DNA of 39,227 bases from Lentisphaerae bacterium GWF2_44_16. Its GTDB lineage: Bacteria > Verrucomicrobiota > Lentisphaeria > Victivallales > GWF2-45-14. Under the pieces are notes generated by a model. It was given only the letters and a program-made list of their open reading frames with translations, had not been told where the DNA came from and made no database searches. A program made the position numbers and the translations under genes. This document shows, in pieces, positions 26,124 through 33,672 of this stretch (within the stretch, counting starts at the first letter, position 1; each line of letters opens with the position of its first letter). The stretch spans positions 1 through 39,227 of the forward strand of contig MHBF01000018.1 of NCBI GenBank assembly GCA_001803225.1, given 5' to 3'.

Positions 26124-26301
26124 ATGCATGAAAATCATTTAGACATACCTGTTTTAGCTTTCTGCGGTTATAGAGAACCGGTGATGAACAGGCATCTGCC
26201 GGAAATGGCTTCGTATCTTCACAGTTAAAGAGTTGGCAAAAGTGATTGGAAGCGAGAAGAAAATTGCATTTTACCTGAACAATGCATTTCTCGAAAAATA
26301 A
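26124..26301 (+). pseudogene. Deleted relic of a radical SAM gene related to the one at 33673-34605
   Basis: Two fragments of one ancestral gene are joined by an internal deletion and frame change. The first, 26124-26228, reads LDIPVLAFCGYREPVMNRHLPEM and then stops. It aligns with KDIKIAFTSFCGYGEPVLNASLPDM in the intact minus-strand gene. The second, about 26221-26301, reads VKELAKVIGSEKKIAFYLNNAFLEK and stops, matching SNELAKTIGGKEKIEFYLDKAFLEKL at the C-terminus of that gene. The start, the cysteine motifs and the middle are gone. The ATG at 26124 would give a 34-residue peptide but is not a plausible gene. Confidence 0.8.
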
Positions 26302-26347
26302 TCATATCGGGTCGGGGCCTGACTAAAATCGATTGAGTAAATAATAC

Positions 26348-26353
26348 TATAAT
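26348..26353 (+). promoter_or_regulatory. Possible -10 element (TATAAT) upstream of the 26403 gene
   Basis: A perfect TATAAT lies 49 bases before the next start, in the gap left by the radical SAM relic. No good -35 hexamer stands at the right distance (TTGAGT at 26333 is too close), so this is a weak call. Confidence 0.25.
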
Positions 26354-26402
26354 GGAAACTTAGCAGATATAAGTAAAAACGATAAAAGAGGCAAGATGTC
26401 TT

Positions 26403-28640
26403 ATGCTGAAGCCTGAAAAAAATAAAACAAAAAAAGAAACTTTAAGAAAAAAAACAGATTCTTTCCAGGGGAACAACTCTAATTCATCTACCATGAATGA
26501 AGTGTTGAACATAATTACAAACCGTTTCCCGAAAGGAAGCATTATTATTCCCAGCACAATAGAAAAACTTCAAAAACTCAATCCTGGTTTCGTAAAATAT
26601 GCGGGAAGATCAAAATATTCGAATATTGATGAATTTCTGGCTGACTGGATAGGCAGTCTTCTAATACCCTCAAAGAAGACAATAGCGCTCATTGATTCTC
26701 CTTTTTTATGGGGAAATATCAGTGATGAAACTATTCAAATGTTAATGAAAGCCGATTTTAATGTGCTAATTTTTAATTGGGGAAAAGGCATCAAAGATAA
26801 TTCAATTCCAGTATATCCCAATTTATTTCAGTATATGCATTTCCTCAATATATGCATAGGAACTTATATGGCGCCATGGTTGACGTGGGGAAGCAAGGGG
26901 GCTCTTGCAAAAATGAAAACAATCAACATCTGTCATTCAGCGCGAATAATGACAAATGATTTTGTAGTGCAAGTATCCAGAATATTTTTCCTGTGGGGAG
27001 AATACAACATACTTCCCAGGGTACATTGCTCTTCCAAAGCAGAACTTGAAACGTTTCTTCAGAAAGATATGGACAGTTTCAGATTGCCTGAGGAATTATG
27101 CGGAAAAAGACGCTCTTCGTATATCGTGCCGGCAGCATCCCCCAAGTTACAGGAAATCAGGGAATACTCAGAAAAAAAATCTTACGAAGATAAAAACACA
27201 ATTCTCGTTTGTCCCAGCGTTAGTGATAAAGCCGGTTATCTGACGGAAAAACATGGTGTGGATATCCTGGAAACCCTTCTGGATAATTTTCCCAAACACA
27301 AGATTGTTTTCAAACCTTTTCCCAATGATTACGATAGACCTGAAGTACTCCAAATCGAAAAGCGTTTTTCCAGTCATGCCAACTTTGAAATATTCAAGAA
27401 GGCCCAACACTATTCAAAGCTTTATGGAGAGGCATTAACTTTAATTTCAGATTCCTCCCTGACGGCAAGGACATTTTCATTGGGGAGCCTTAGGCCTTCA
27501 ATATACTTTCTTGATAGTAATGTCAAATGGCTTAATGATGACCTTATATCAAAGTACGCCTACAGAGTTGACAATATCCCCGACTTGATTAAGACGGTAT
27601 CTCTAATAGTCAACTCTCCTGATATTATGAAGCAGAAATTGTCTGCGTATGCAGAAAACTCATATATTTCAGACGCAACAGATTCATTTGTTCAGGCTAT
27701 CAGAGATATAGCAAATGGCAAGATTCAGGATTCCTGGATCAAGTTATCCTTACCCAAAAAAAATATTCTTGGAAATTCACTGGAAGATTATTCCGATGCG
27801 CTTTTAACATCAAGTGGAATATCTTCAACTCGGTTCCTGATGAAATCCTATGTTGACAAATACAAAGCTCCATTGCCATTTGAAGTTCTCAATAATGTCG
27901 TAACGTCCTACACAAGTGTTCACTCCGGAGGAATTGAAGTATTTCTCAGCATATTCTTCAAATCCGCCGCTGCCGCTCCAGAGGACAAGAGATTTATGGA
28001 TATCTTTAAATTGCTTCTGGATTTTTCTGAAAAAAGTAATTTCCCAATACTTCAATACCTTAATAACAGGGAAAACGCTGACTATTCCACTCCGTTGGAA
28101 GTACAAAACACTATGATAATACAACGTTTATTGATGATACACAGCAAAGTACTGTCAGGAGATATCGTGTGTCCTGATGACTGTATACTGCCGGGAGTCA
28201 GTATAAATGACTTTTTTGAAAAAAATCAACACCTTGATACCGCATTTCCTATGAATGCAGAATTCGCTAGTCTATTCCTAACCGATAGGCTGAAAACTTT
28301 TTTCTATAGGAAAAATGTCTTGAACATTGCCCTCTTCGGTGCAGGGAAACATACAAGATGGCTGGAAACAATTCAACTTTCAGAAAAAACGGGTATGAAT
28401 ATAAAGAAGATTCTTGATGACAATCCTAAAACCGAGCTGTTTTTTGATGGAATTAAACCGGAAAAAGCTGAGAACGCTAATATTTCCGGGATAGACGCTA
28501 TTGTCATAAGTACTGATCTGTACAGAAATGAATTCATGAGCAGATGCAAAGAACTTTACGGTGAAAATAAAATTATAATAGACCCTTATGGAAATCTGCC
28601 ATTGTTCACTTTTTACAAATGGAATTTACAAATACAATAA
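26403..28640 (+). CDS. CDP-glycerol-glycerophosphotransferase-like GT-B protein with C-terminal Rossmann-like module
   Basis: A 745-residue protein. The first 40 residues are lysine- and asparagine-rich and probably disordered. Residues about 80-440 look like a GT-B transferase of the glycerophosphotransferase/capsule type: IALIDSPFLWG, INICHSARIM, ILVCPSVSDKAGYL, then HKIVFKPFPNDYDRPE and LISDSSLTARTFSLGSLRPSIYF, the last resembling the conserved D-x-SS segment of TagF/TagB-like enzymes. Residues about 450-630 are helical and unrecognised. Residues 640-735 are the recurrent module (IALFGAGKHTRWLE with G646, ILDDNPK, IVISTDLY). The ATG at 26403 has GAGG at 26388; the ATG at 26396 is out of frame. 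Likely a polymer-chain transferase; the product is unknown. Confidence 0.65.
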   Translation: MLKPEKNKTKKETLRKKTDSFQGNNSNSSTMNEVLNIITNRFPKGSIIIPSTIEKLQKLNPGFVKYAGRSKYSNIDEFLADWIGSLLIPSKKTIALIDSPFLWGNISDETIQMLMKADFNVLIFNWGKGIKDNSIPVYPNLFQYMHFLNICIGTYMAPWLTWGSKGALAKMKTINICHSARIMTNDFVVQVSRIFFLWGEYNILPRVHCSSKAELETFLQKDMDSFRLPEELCGKRRSSYIVPAASPKLQEIREYSEKKSYEDKNTILVCPSVSDKAGYLTEKHGVDILETLLDNFPKHKIVFKPFPNDYDRPEVLQIEKRFSSHANFEIFKKAQHYSKLYGEALTLISDSSLTARTFSLGSLRPSIYFLDSNVKWLNDDLISKYAYRVDNIPDLIKTVSLIVNSPDIMKQKLSAYAENSYISDATDSFVQAIRDIANGKIQDSWIKLSLPKKNILGNSLEDYSDALLTSSGISSTRFLMKSYVDKYKAPLPFEVLNNVVTSYTSVHSGGIEVFLSIFFKSAAAAPEDKRFMDIFKLLLDFSEKSNFPILQYLNNRENADYSTPLEVQNTMIIQRLLMIHSKVLSGDIVCPDDCILPGVSINDFFEKNQHLDTAFPMNAEFASLFLTDRLKTFFYRKNVLNIALFGAGKHTRWLETIQLSEKTGMNIKKILDDNPKTELFFDGIKPEKAENANISGIDAIVISTDLYRNEFMSRCKELYGENKIIIDPYGNLPLFTFYKWNLQIQ

Positions 28641-28666
28641 CTTAAAATATAGATTTTAAAAATCCA

Positions 28667-29194
28667 ATGAGAAAAGACGTTTATGTAATCTGGTTTACAG
28701 GCATTTCTGGTTCCGGTAAAACTACAGTCGCCATGGAAACAGCAAAAGAATTCAAAAGCAGAAATATCCCTTTTGAATATCTTGACGGAGATATTGTCAG
28801 AAATTTTTTTGAAGGGGATCTGGGCTATTCCCGCAAAGAAAGAATTTTAAATGTCAGAAGAATCGCCTTTGCCGCGGAATTGCTGGCGGAACATGGAATA
28901 AATGTGCTTGTAGCCAATATCGCTCCTTATTATGAAGTGCGCGATTTTATCCGCCGGAAAATCCCGAATTATATTCAGATATTTCTGGATGCTTCACTGG
29001 AAAAAGTCATGGAACGCGATGTCAAGGGACATTATAAGAAGTTCAAGGCCGGAACGATGAGTTCTCTTATCGGGGTTGATGACGATTACGAACGTCCCCG
29101 AAACCCGGACCTGACTTTACATACCGATAAGGAAACTGTTGTCGAAACAACGGAAAAAGTAATAAAGTTTTTGAAGGACAAAGGAATTTTTTAA
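28667..29194 (+). CDS. cysC: Adenylylsulfate (APS) kinase
   Basis: The 175-residue length is typical for a stand-alone APS kinase, which phosphorylates APS to PAPS using ATP. The P-loop GISGSGKTT is at residues 12-20. Further signatures are YLDGDIVRNFF, GYSRKERILNVRRIAFAAELL, NIAPYYEVRDFIR, FLDASLEKVMERDVKGHYKK, GVDDDYERPRNPDL. All usual substrate-binding positions appear present. ATP sulfurylase follows after two bases, so the pair can make PAPS in the cytoplasm. PAPS is the sulfate donor for sulfotransferases, which fits a sulfated glycan. No sulfotransferase and no PAPS reductase are seen in the window. Confidence 0.9.
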   Translation: MRKDVYVIWFTGISGSGKTTVAMETAKEFKSRNIPFEYLDGDIVRNFFEGDLGYSRKERILNVRRIAFAAELLAEHGINVLVANIAPYYEVRDFIRRKIPNYIQIFLDASLEKVMERDVKGHYKKFKAGTMSSLIGVDDDYERPRNPDLTLHTDKETVVETTEKVIKFLKDKGIF

Positions 29195-29196
29195 TT

Positions 29197-30267
29197 ATGT
29201 CTTCGCTTGAAATAAACATTGACGCATATCTTGAAATTGTGAATATCGCTCATGAAGTGTTTGCGCCACTCAAAGGTTTCATGGGGGAAAAAGATTACCA
29301 TACCGTTGTTGATAACATGCGCCTTGCCTCCGGCAAAGTTTGGCCTATTCCGGTTACTCTGGACATTCCTGAAAACAAAATCCGCGAAATAGAAAACTCC
29401 GCAGAGGTGGATTTATTTCTGAACAGTGAAAAGATCGGCTCCATCATGCCTGAATCTATTTTTGAGGTCAGGCCCATTGAAGATGCCGCGAGGATATTTA
29501 AGACATCCGATCTGAAACACCCGGGCGTAGCAAAAGAACTTGCGCGTTCAAAATACAGAACAGGCGGCAGAATTAAACTGTTTAAGGAACTGTTACCCGA
29601 TTTGCCGGAATGGAATCTCACCCCGGCTGAAACCAGAAAGTTTTTCAGCAGCAGGGGATGGAAAAAAATCGCGTCTTTTCAGACCAGAAATCCACCGCAC
29701 CTGGCCCATGAGTATCTACAACGCATCGCAATGGAAGTTTCAGACGGAATTTTCCTTCAGCCGTTGATCGGCTGGAAGAAAAAAGGGGATTTTACCCCCG
29801 AAGCAATCATGGGCGCTTATAATATCATGGTGCGCAAATTCTATCCCGATAATGCCTTGCTTGGAACCTTGCGCACCTCAATGAGATATGCAGGGCCGCG
29901 CGAAGCTGTTTTTCATGCGATAATCAGACGTAATTATGGATGCACTTCGTTCATAGTGGGACGCGATCATGCGGGCGTCGGGGATTATTACGGAAAATAT
30001 GAGGCGCAGCAGCTGGCTGTCTCCTTCGAAAAGGACCTCGGCATTGAAATCCTGCCGCTTGCCGGGCCCAGGTATTGTTCCGGCTGCAAATGCATTTCAA
30101 CCGAAAAAACATGTGCGCATGCGAAAAAATTCATACAGGAGATATCAGGCACCAAAATGAGACGCATGCTGTCTTCCGGTATCCGGCCGGATGAAAAATT
30201 CATGCGCAGGGAAATCTCGGATTTTCTTATCGGACTTGCGGCTTCCAATTCGCTTTTCTGCGCGTGA
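29197..30267 (+). CDS. sat: Sulfate adenylyltransferase (ATP sulfurylase)
   Basis: A 356-residue ATP sulfurylase of the monomeric, bacterial/archaeal Sat type, forming APS from ATP and sulfate. Motifs are QTRNPPHLAHE at 162-172, QPLIGWKKKGDF, LRTSMRYAGPREAVFHAIIRRNYGC and GRDHAGVG at 255-262. A cysteine set C294, C297, C299 and C306 matches the zinc site found in many dissimilatory-type and thermophile enzymes. The N-terminus is short: it enters directly into LEINIDAYLEIVNIAHEVFAPLKGFM, so the first strands of the usual PUA-like domain are missing. AAGGA stands 11 bases before the ATG. It works with the preceding APS kinase to supply PAPS, probably for glycan sulfation. Confidence 0.9.
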   Translation: MSSLEINIDAYLEIVNIAHEVFAPLKGFMGEKDYHTVVDNMRLASGKVWPIPVTLDIPENKIREIENSAEVDLFLNSEKIGSIMPESIFEVRPIEDAARIFKTSDLKHPGVAKELARSKYRTGGRIKLFKELLPDLPEWNLTPAETRKFFSSRGWKKIASFQTRNPPHLAHEYLQRIAMEVSDGIFLQPLIGWKKKGDFTPEAIMGAYNIMVRKFYPDNALLGTLRTSMRYAGPREAVFHAIIRRNYGCTSFIVGRDHAGVGDYYGKYEAQQLAVSFEKDLGIEILPLAGPRYCSGCKCISTEKTCAHAKKFIQEISGTKMRRMLSSGIRPDEKFMRREISDFLIGLAASNSLFCA

Positions 30268-30315
30268 AAAGTCTGAAACGATAAAATTCATCAATAAATA
30301 AAAGGAACTTTCTCA

Positions 30316-31290
30316 ATGAGCTTCAGATTAATTGTAACTATCGGCCCGAGCATTCTCGGCAAAATCGACAAGTTAAAGGAAATTTATGATGCGGGCCCAT
30401 GTATTTTCCGCTTAAACGGTGCGCATTGCTCTCCGGAACAGTTGAAAATATTTGCTGGTATAATCAGGTCAATTATTCCGGATGCCGATATAATGATAGA
30501 CTTGCCGGGCAATAAAATAAGAACCGCGAAGTTTCCTTATCCTGTCAGATTCGAAAAAAACGAAGTTATTACTTTGACGAGTGATGATTTCAATTACCGG
30601 CAATTCCCGTCCCTTCTCAAAAAAGGCGATCAGATACTTGCCAACGATTCCACTCTGCACTTCACAGTATGTGAAACCAGAAAAGACAGCGTAACGCTAA
30701 GAGCGCATAACAGCGGCGAATTAACAGGAGGCAAGGGAATGCATGCAAAGGGAATATGTGGAAGCCTGCCATTCCTGCTTCAGGACGATCTTGATCTGAT
30801 TGACGCAGCCGCAGAGGTCAAACTTCCCTTTATATCTCTTTCCTTTGTCCGCAATGCCGCAGACATAAAGGAAGTCAAAAAACTGCTTCATAAAAGAAAA
30901 TACAATCCCGGAATCATAGCAAAAATAGAAACGGCTTCGGCTGTCGAAAAACTGAGTGAAATACTCAGCGAAGTTGAATTATGCAATATTGACCGCGGAG
31001 ATCTTTCTACTGATGTGGGGTTGATACAACTTGCCGGACATCAGGACAGGATTATAAAAGTTGCTCTTGACGCGGGGAAAAGTATCTTTCTGGCTACACA
31101 ATTCCTTAAAAATATGGAGCTTAATCCCATACCTCTTATTCCAGAGATAGTTGATTTATGCTCGTCGATAAAAAAAGGCATTTCAGGTATTCAGTTGTCG
31201 GAGGAAACGGCAGTTGGCCGCTATCCTTTGGAATGCATTAAATTGATATGGGAAGTTTACAGGGCTACCGAACCAACACTTCCAAAGTAA
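30316..31290 (+). CDS. Short pyruvate-kinase-like protein lacking the C-terminal domain
   Basis: The 324-residue protein has the pyruvate kinase barrel and a reduced B domain but no C-terminal regulatory domain (normal enzymes are about 470 residues). Visible positions are TIGPS, RLNGAH at 32-37, DLPGNKIRT at 62-70, AKIE with K203 and E205, DRGDL at 226-230, ATQF with T261, and SEETAVGRYPLE near 295. Most catalytic residues are kept. The serine of the usual RxNxSH motif is alanine, and the threonine after the conserved aspartate is leucine; these positions normally help bind potassium. A ribosome site AAAGGAA is 9-10 bases upstream. Its place after the PAPS genes suggests a dedicated pathway role rather than glycolysis. 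Confidence 0.75.
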   Translation: MSFRLIVTIGPSILGKIDKLKEIYDAGPCIFRLNGAHCSPEQLKIFAGIIRSIIPDADIMIDLPGNKIRTAKFPYPVRFEKNEVITLTSDDFNYRQFPSLLKKGDQILANDSTLHFTVCETRKDSVTLRAHNSGELTGGKGMHAKGICGSLPFLLQDDLDLIDAAAEVKLPFISLSFVRNAADIKEVKKLLHKRKYNPGIIAKIETASAVEKLSEILSEVELCNIDRGDLSTDVGLIQLAGHQDRIIKVALDAGKSIFLATQFLKNMELNPIPLIPEIVDLCSSIKKGISGIQLSEETAVGRYPLECIKLIWEVYRATEPTLPK

Positions 31291-31294
31291 ATCA

Positions 31295-32578
31295 ATGCAT
31301 ACCCCACCCCCATTCTTATCTATTATTATCTGCGGTAGAAATGATAATCACAATGGTGATTTCAACAAGCGGGCAGAGTATGCCGTACGCCATAATACGG
31401 CGCTTCTGAATGAATTCAAAATAAATTACGAATTCGTGTGGGTGGAATGGAATTCGTTAAATGACATACCACTGTTTTTCGAGAAAATAAAAGAGTGGAC
31501 AGGTAACTGCCGCGCTCTTGTTGTACCTGAAAAAATCCATAGGCTCGTATCCCGCAATCCAAACATAGGAGTAATGCAGTTTCATGCAAAAAATGTCGGT
31601 ATACGACGTGCGACAGGCAGCTGGATTATCTCCACAAATGCCGACACATATTTTTCTAAGGAGATTGTCAAGAAGATAGCTGAAGGCAACTTTGAACAGG
31701 ACAAGTGTTATATCGCCAATCGCTTGGATTTTAAATCTGGATACCTCATGCACGGCATTGAAAAATTTCCTGTAGAAGATTTGGATACAAGAGAACTGGT
31801 ATATACATTTTCGCCCGATTTTGATAGAAGCTTCGGCGCGCCCGGTGACTTCACCATGATGCACAGAAACCTTTTCTTTGAGATGCAGGCCCATTATGAA
31901 GGTGTTAGATGCTCAAATCAGCATCTCGATACAGTCCTGTGCAGAAAATTACAGTCTTTGGGGCATGAGATAGTTCCTATTGGCAATGTCTATCATGCAG
32001 ACCATGCGGATTCATGGCTTAACATGAAACAGTCAAAGCATCACGGAGGAGTGGATTATGCCTGGCAGCATATCGCCATGCCCTACAAAAATGCCTCGGC
32101 ATGGGGATTGGCGTCACTCAAAGAAAACAATATACGCCCGAATCATTCAGTTCTTCTTCCACCTGCCGGCATATCTGAAAAGGAGATAATTCATGAAATT
32201 CCTGAAGCTCTCATCCTGCATGACCAATTTTTCAGAGAAGTTCACAGTGCGATTGACAGCTTATGCAAATCGGGAAGCATGGTGCTGTTTTATGGGATAG
32301 GAAAAGACTTCGAAAGTGAATTTCCGGATGGCTTGCCTGATTTGAAAATTGTTGGAATTATCGATGATAATCCGCCTTCATTCAATAAGACATTTGCTCA
32401 AATATACAACTCTGAAGATATTACAAAAATTTCTTTTGACGCTGTCGTTATTTCAAGCTGGTGGTGGTGTTACGACCTCGCCGTAAAACTTACAAACATG
32501 GGTCTGAAATCAAAGATTTATCCCGCATTTCTCAGAAATACGGATAAGATGCGGGATGTATTTGAACCAGGTAACTGA
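31295..32578 (+). CDS. GT2-like glycosyltransferase with C-terminal Rossmann-like module
   Basis: A 427-residue protein. Residues 1 to about 280 resemble a GT-A/GT2 transferase: LSIIICGRNDNHNGDF at the start, NVGIRRATGSWIISTNADTYFS near 103-124 with the metal-binding NAD in place of DxD, and a later acidic FGAPGDFTMMHRNLF acceptor region with H-x-D-type residues (YHADHADSWL). Residues about 325-420 are a divergent copy of the recurrent module (VLFYGIGKDFE with G334, IIDDNPP, VVISSWWW). It is the last gene of the plus-strand block and meets the minus-strand pair with a 24-base gap. No terminator is visible there. Likely adds a sugar from a nucleotide sugar; specificity unknown. Confidence 0.75.
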   Translation: MHTPPPFLSIIICGRNDNHNGDFNKRAEYAVRHNTALLNEFKINYEFVWVEWNSLNDIPLFFEKIKEWTGNCRALVVPEKIHRLVSRNPNIGVMQFHAKNVGIRRATGSWIISTNADTYFSKEIVKKIAEGNFEQDKCYIANRLDFKSGYLMHGIEKFPVEDLDTRELVYTFSPDFDRSFGAPGDFTMMHRNLFFEMQAHYEGVRCSNQHLDTVLCRKLQSLGHEIVPIGNVYHADHADSWLNMKQSKHHGGVDYAWQHIAMPYKNASAWGLASLKENNIRPNHSVLLPPAGISEKEIIHEIPEALILHDQFFREVHSAIDSLCKSGSMVLFYGIGKDFESEFPDGLPDLKIVGIIDDNPPSFNKTFAQIYNSEDITKISFDAVVISSWWWCYDLAVKLTNMGLKSKIYPAFLRNTDKMRDVFEPGN

Positions 32579-32602
32579 AAATTCAGATGGTGTAATGATT
32601 TG

Positions 32603-33655
32603 TCAACGGCTCATAACAATTGTAAAACAGAGGATCTTACCCATAAAAGGATCTTTTACATGATAAAATCCGCTATAACGACACTTTAGTTTTATTTTTT
32701 CAGACAGTGATGTGCGCGTCTGAAAAAAATCATAATGGACCAACTCATTATTTTCTAATGTCAGATCATGTTTATGAAATTCAGTCCAATTTGCGCGGCT
32801 ACCTTCTCTACAATGAGACTTTATGATGATTATGCCGTCCTTTGTCAATTTATCGAGACAGTTCTCAACTACAAGAAGTGGCTCTATTACATGATCAAGG
32901 GAGTTATCCATCATGATAAGATCAAAGTGTTGTTTACCAGTGAGGTCTTTTAAATTTTCGGCCTTTCCTGTCAGCCATGATACAGGCAGACTGATATTAT
33001 TTTGCGATAGAAATTCACAGTATTTATCCGCTAAAATATCAAGGGCCCAAATCTTGATGCCGAACTTGATGCTCGCATAAGTCAGCACAGGAAAAAGCCC
33101 TGTACCGATTTCCAGAAAGTTCATGGAATTATTGTGTTTGAATACTTTCTTTTTCAAAAGAGTCTTCATTAAATCTTCCGGGAAACAGTTTTTTGTTATT
33201 GCATCGACCGAGATCTTGCCTCCATTAGCGGCTGTTTTCTTATTGAAACAGCCACAGTGCCATTTCAATTCACTGTCACAATTGGCATGGTATGATTCTG
33301 ATAGAATATTAAAGTTGTAGTTCCACTCTATTACTCTTGCCGCTGTTCTTGTAACGATAAGATTGTTTCTCAAGCGCGAACTCAAACCAGGCGAATCAAC
33401 CGCAATTAAAACTGTATCTTCTCTTTTCAGTCCCGCCTCTTCCGGCTTCATTATCGGAATGCCAAGCATATCTGTTTTTTCGCAATTATCATCTATGATC
33501 ATATCTGGAAATGGCTGTTTAAACTTGAACAGCAGCGCCAATATGGCCCTGCAATAGTAACCGGAACCATAAAAAATTATTCTCCCCTCTTTAGTGAAAA
33601 TTCTAAGGGTACGATAGTGATTTAAAAGGCTCTGTTCATCCTGATATAGTATCAT
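32603..33655 (-). CDS. SAM-dependent methyltransferase-like protein with N-terminal Rossmann-like module
   Basis: A 350-residue protein. Residues about 22-125 are the recurrent module (IIFYGSGYYCRAIL with G30, IIDDNCEK, VLIAVDSP). Residues about 170-340 form a class I methyltransferase: NFLEIGTGLFPVLTYA as motif I, KIWALDI as motif II, HFDLIMMDNSLDHVIEPL, then DKLTKDGIIIIKSH. The domain order equals that of the protein at 23577-24776, but the catalytic halves differ. The start has AGGAAG five bases before the ATG. It lies 17 bases after the radical SAM gene on the same strand, so the two are probably cotranscribed. A methyl-transfer role in glycan decoration is inferred. Confidence 0.75.
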   Translation of the reverse strand: MILYQDEQSLLNHYRTLRIFTKEGRIIFYGSGYYCRAILALLFKFKQPFPDMIIDDNCEKTDMLGIPIMKPEEAGLKREDTVLIAVDSPGLSSRLRNNLIVTRTAARVIEWNYNFNILSESYHANCDSELKWHCGCFNKKTAANGGKISVDAITKNCFPEDLMKTLLKKKVFKHNNSMNFLEIGTGLFPVLTYASIKFGIKIWALDILADKYCEFLSQNNISLPVSWLTGKAENLKDLTGKQHFDLIMMDNSLDHVIEPLLVVENCLDKLTKDGIIIIKSHCREGSRANWTEFHKHDLTLENNELVHYDFFQTRTSLSEKIKLKCRYSGFYHVKDPFMGKILCFTIVMSR

Positions 33656-33672
33656 AGCGGCTTCCTGAATAT

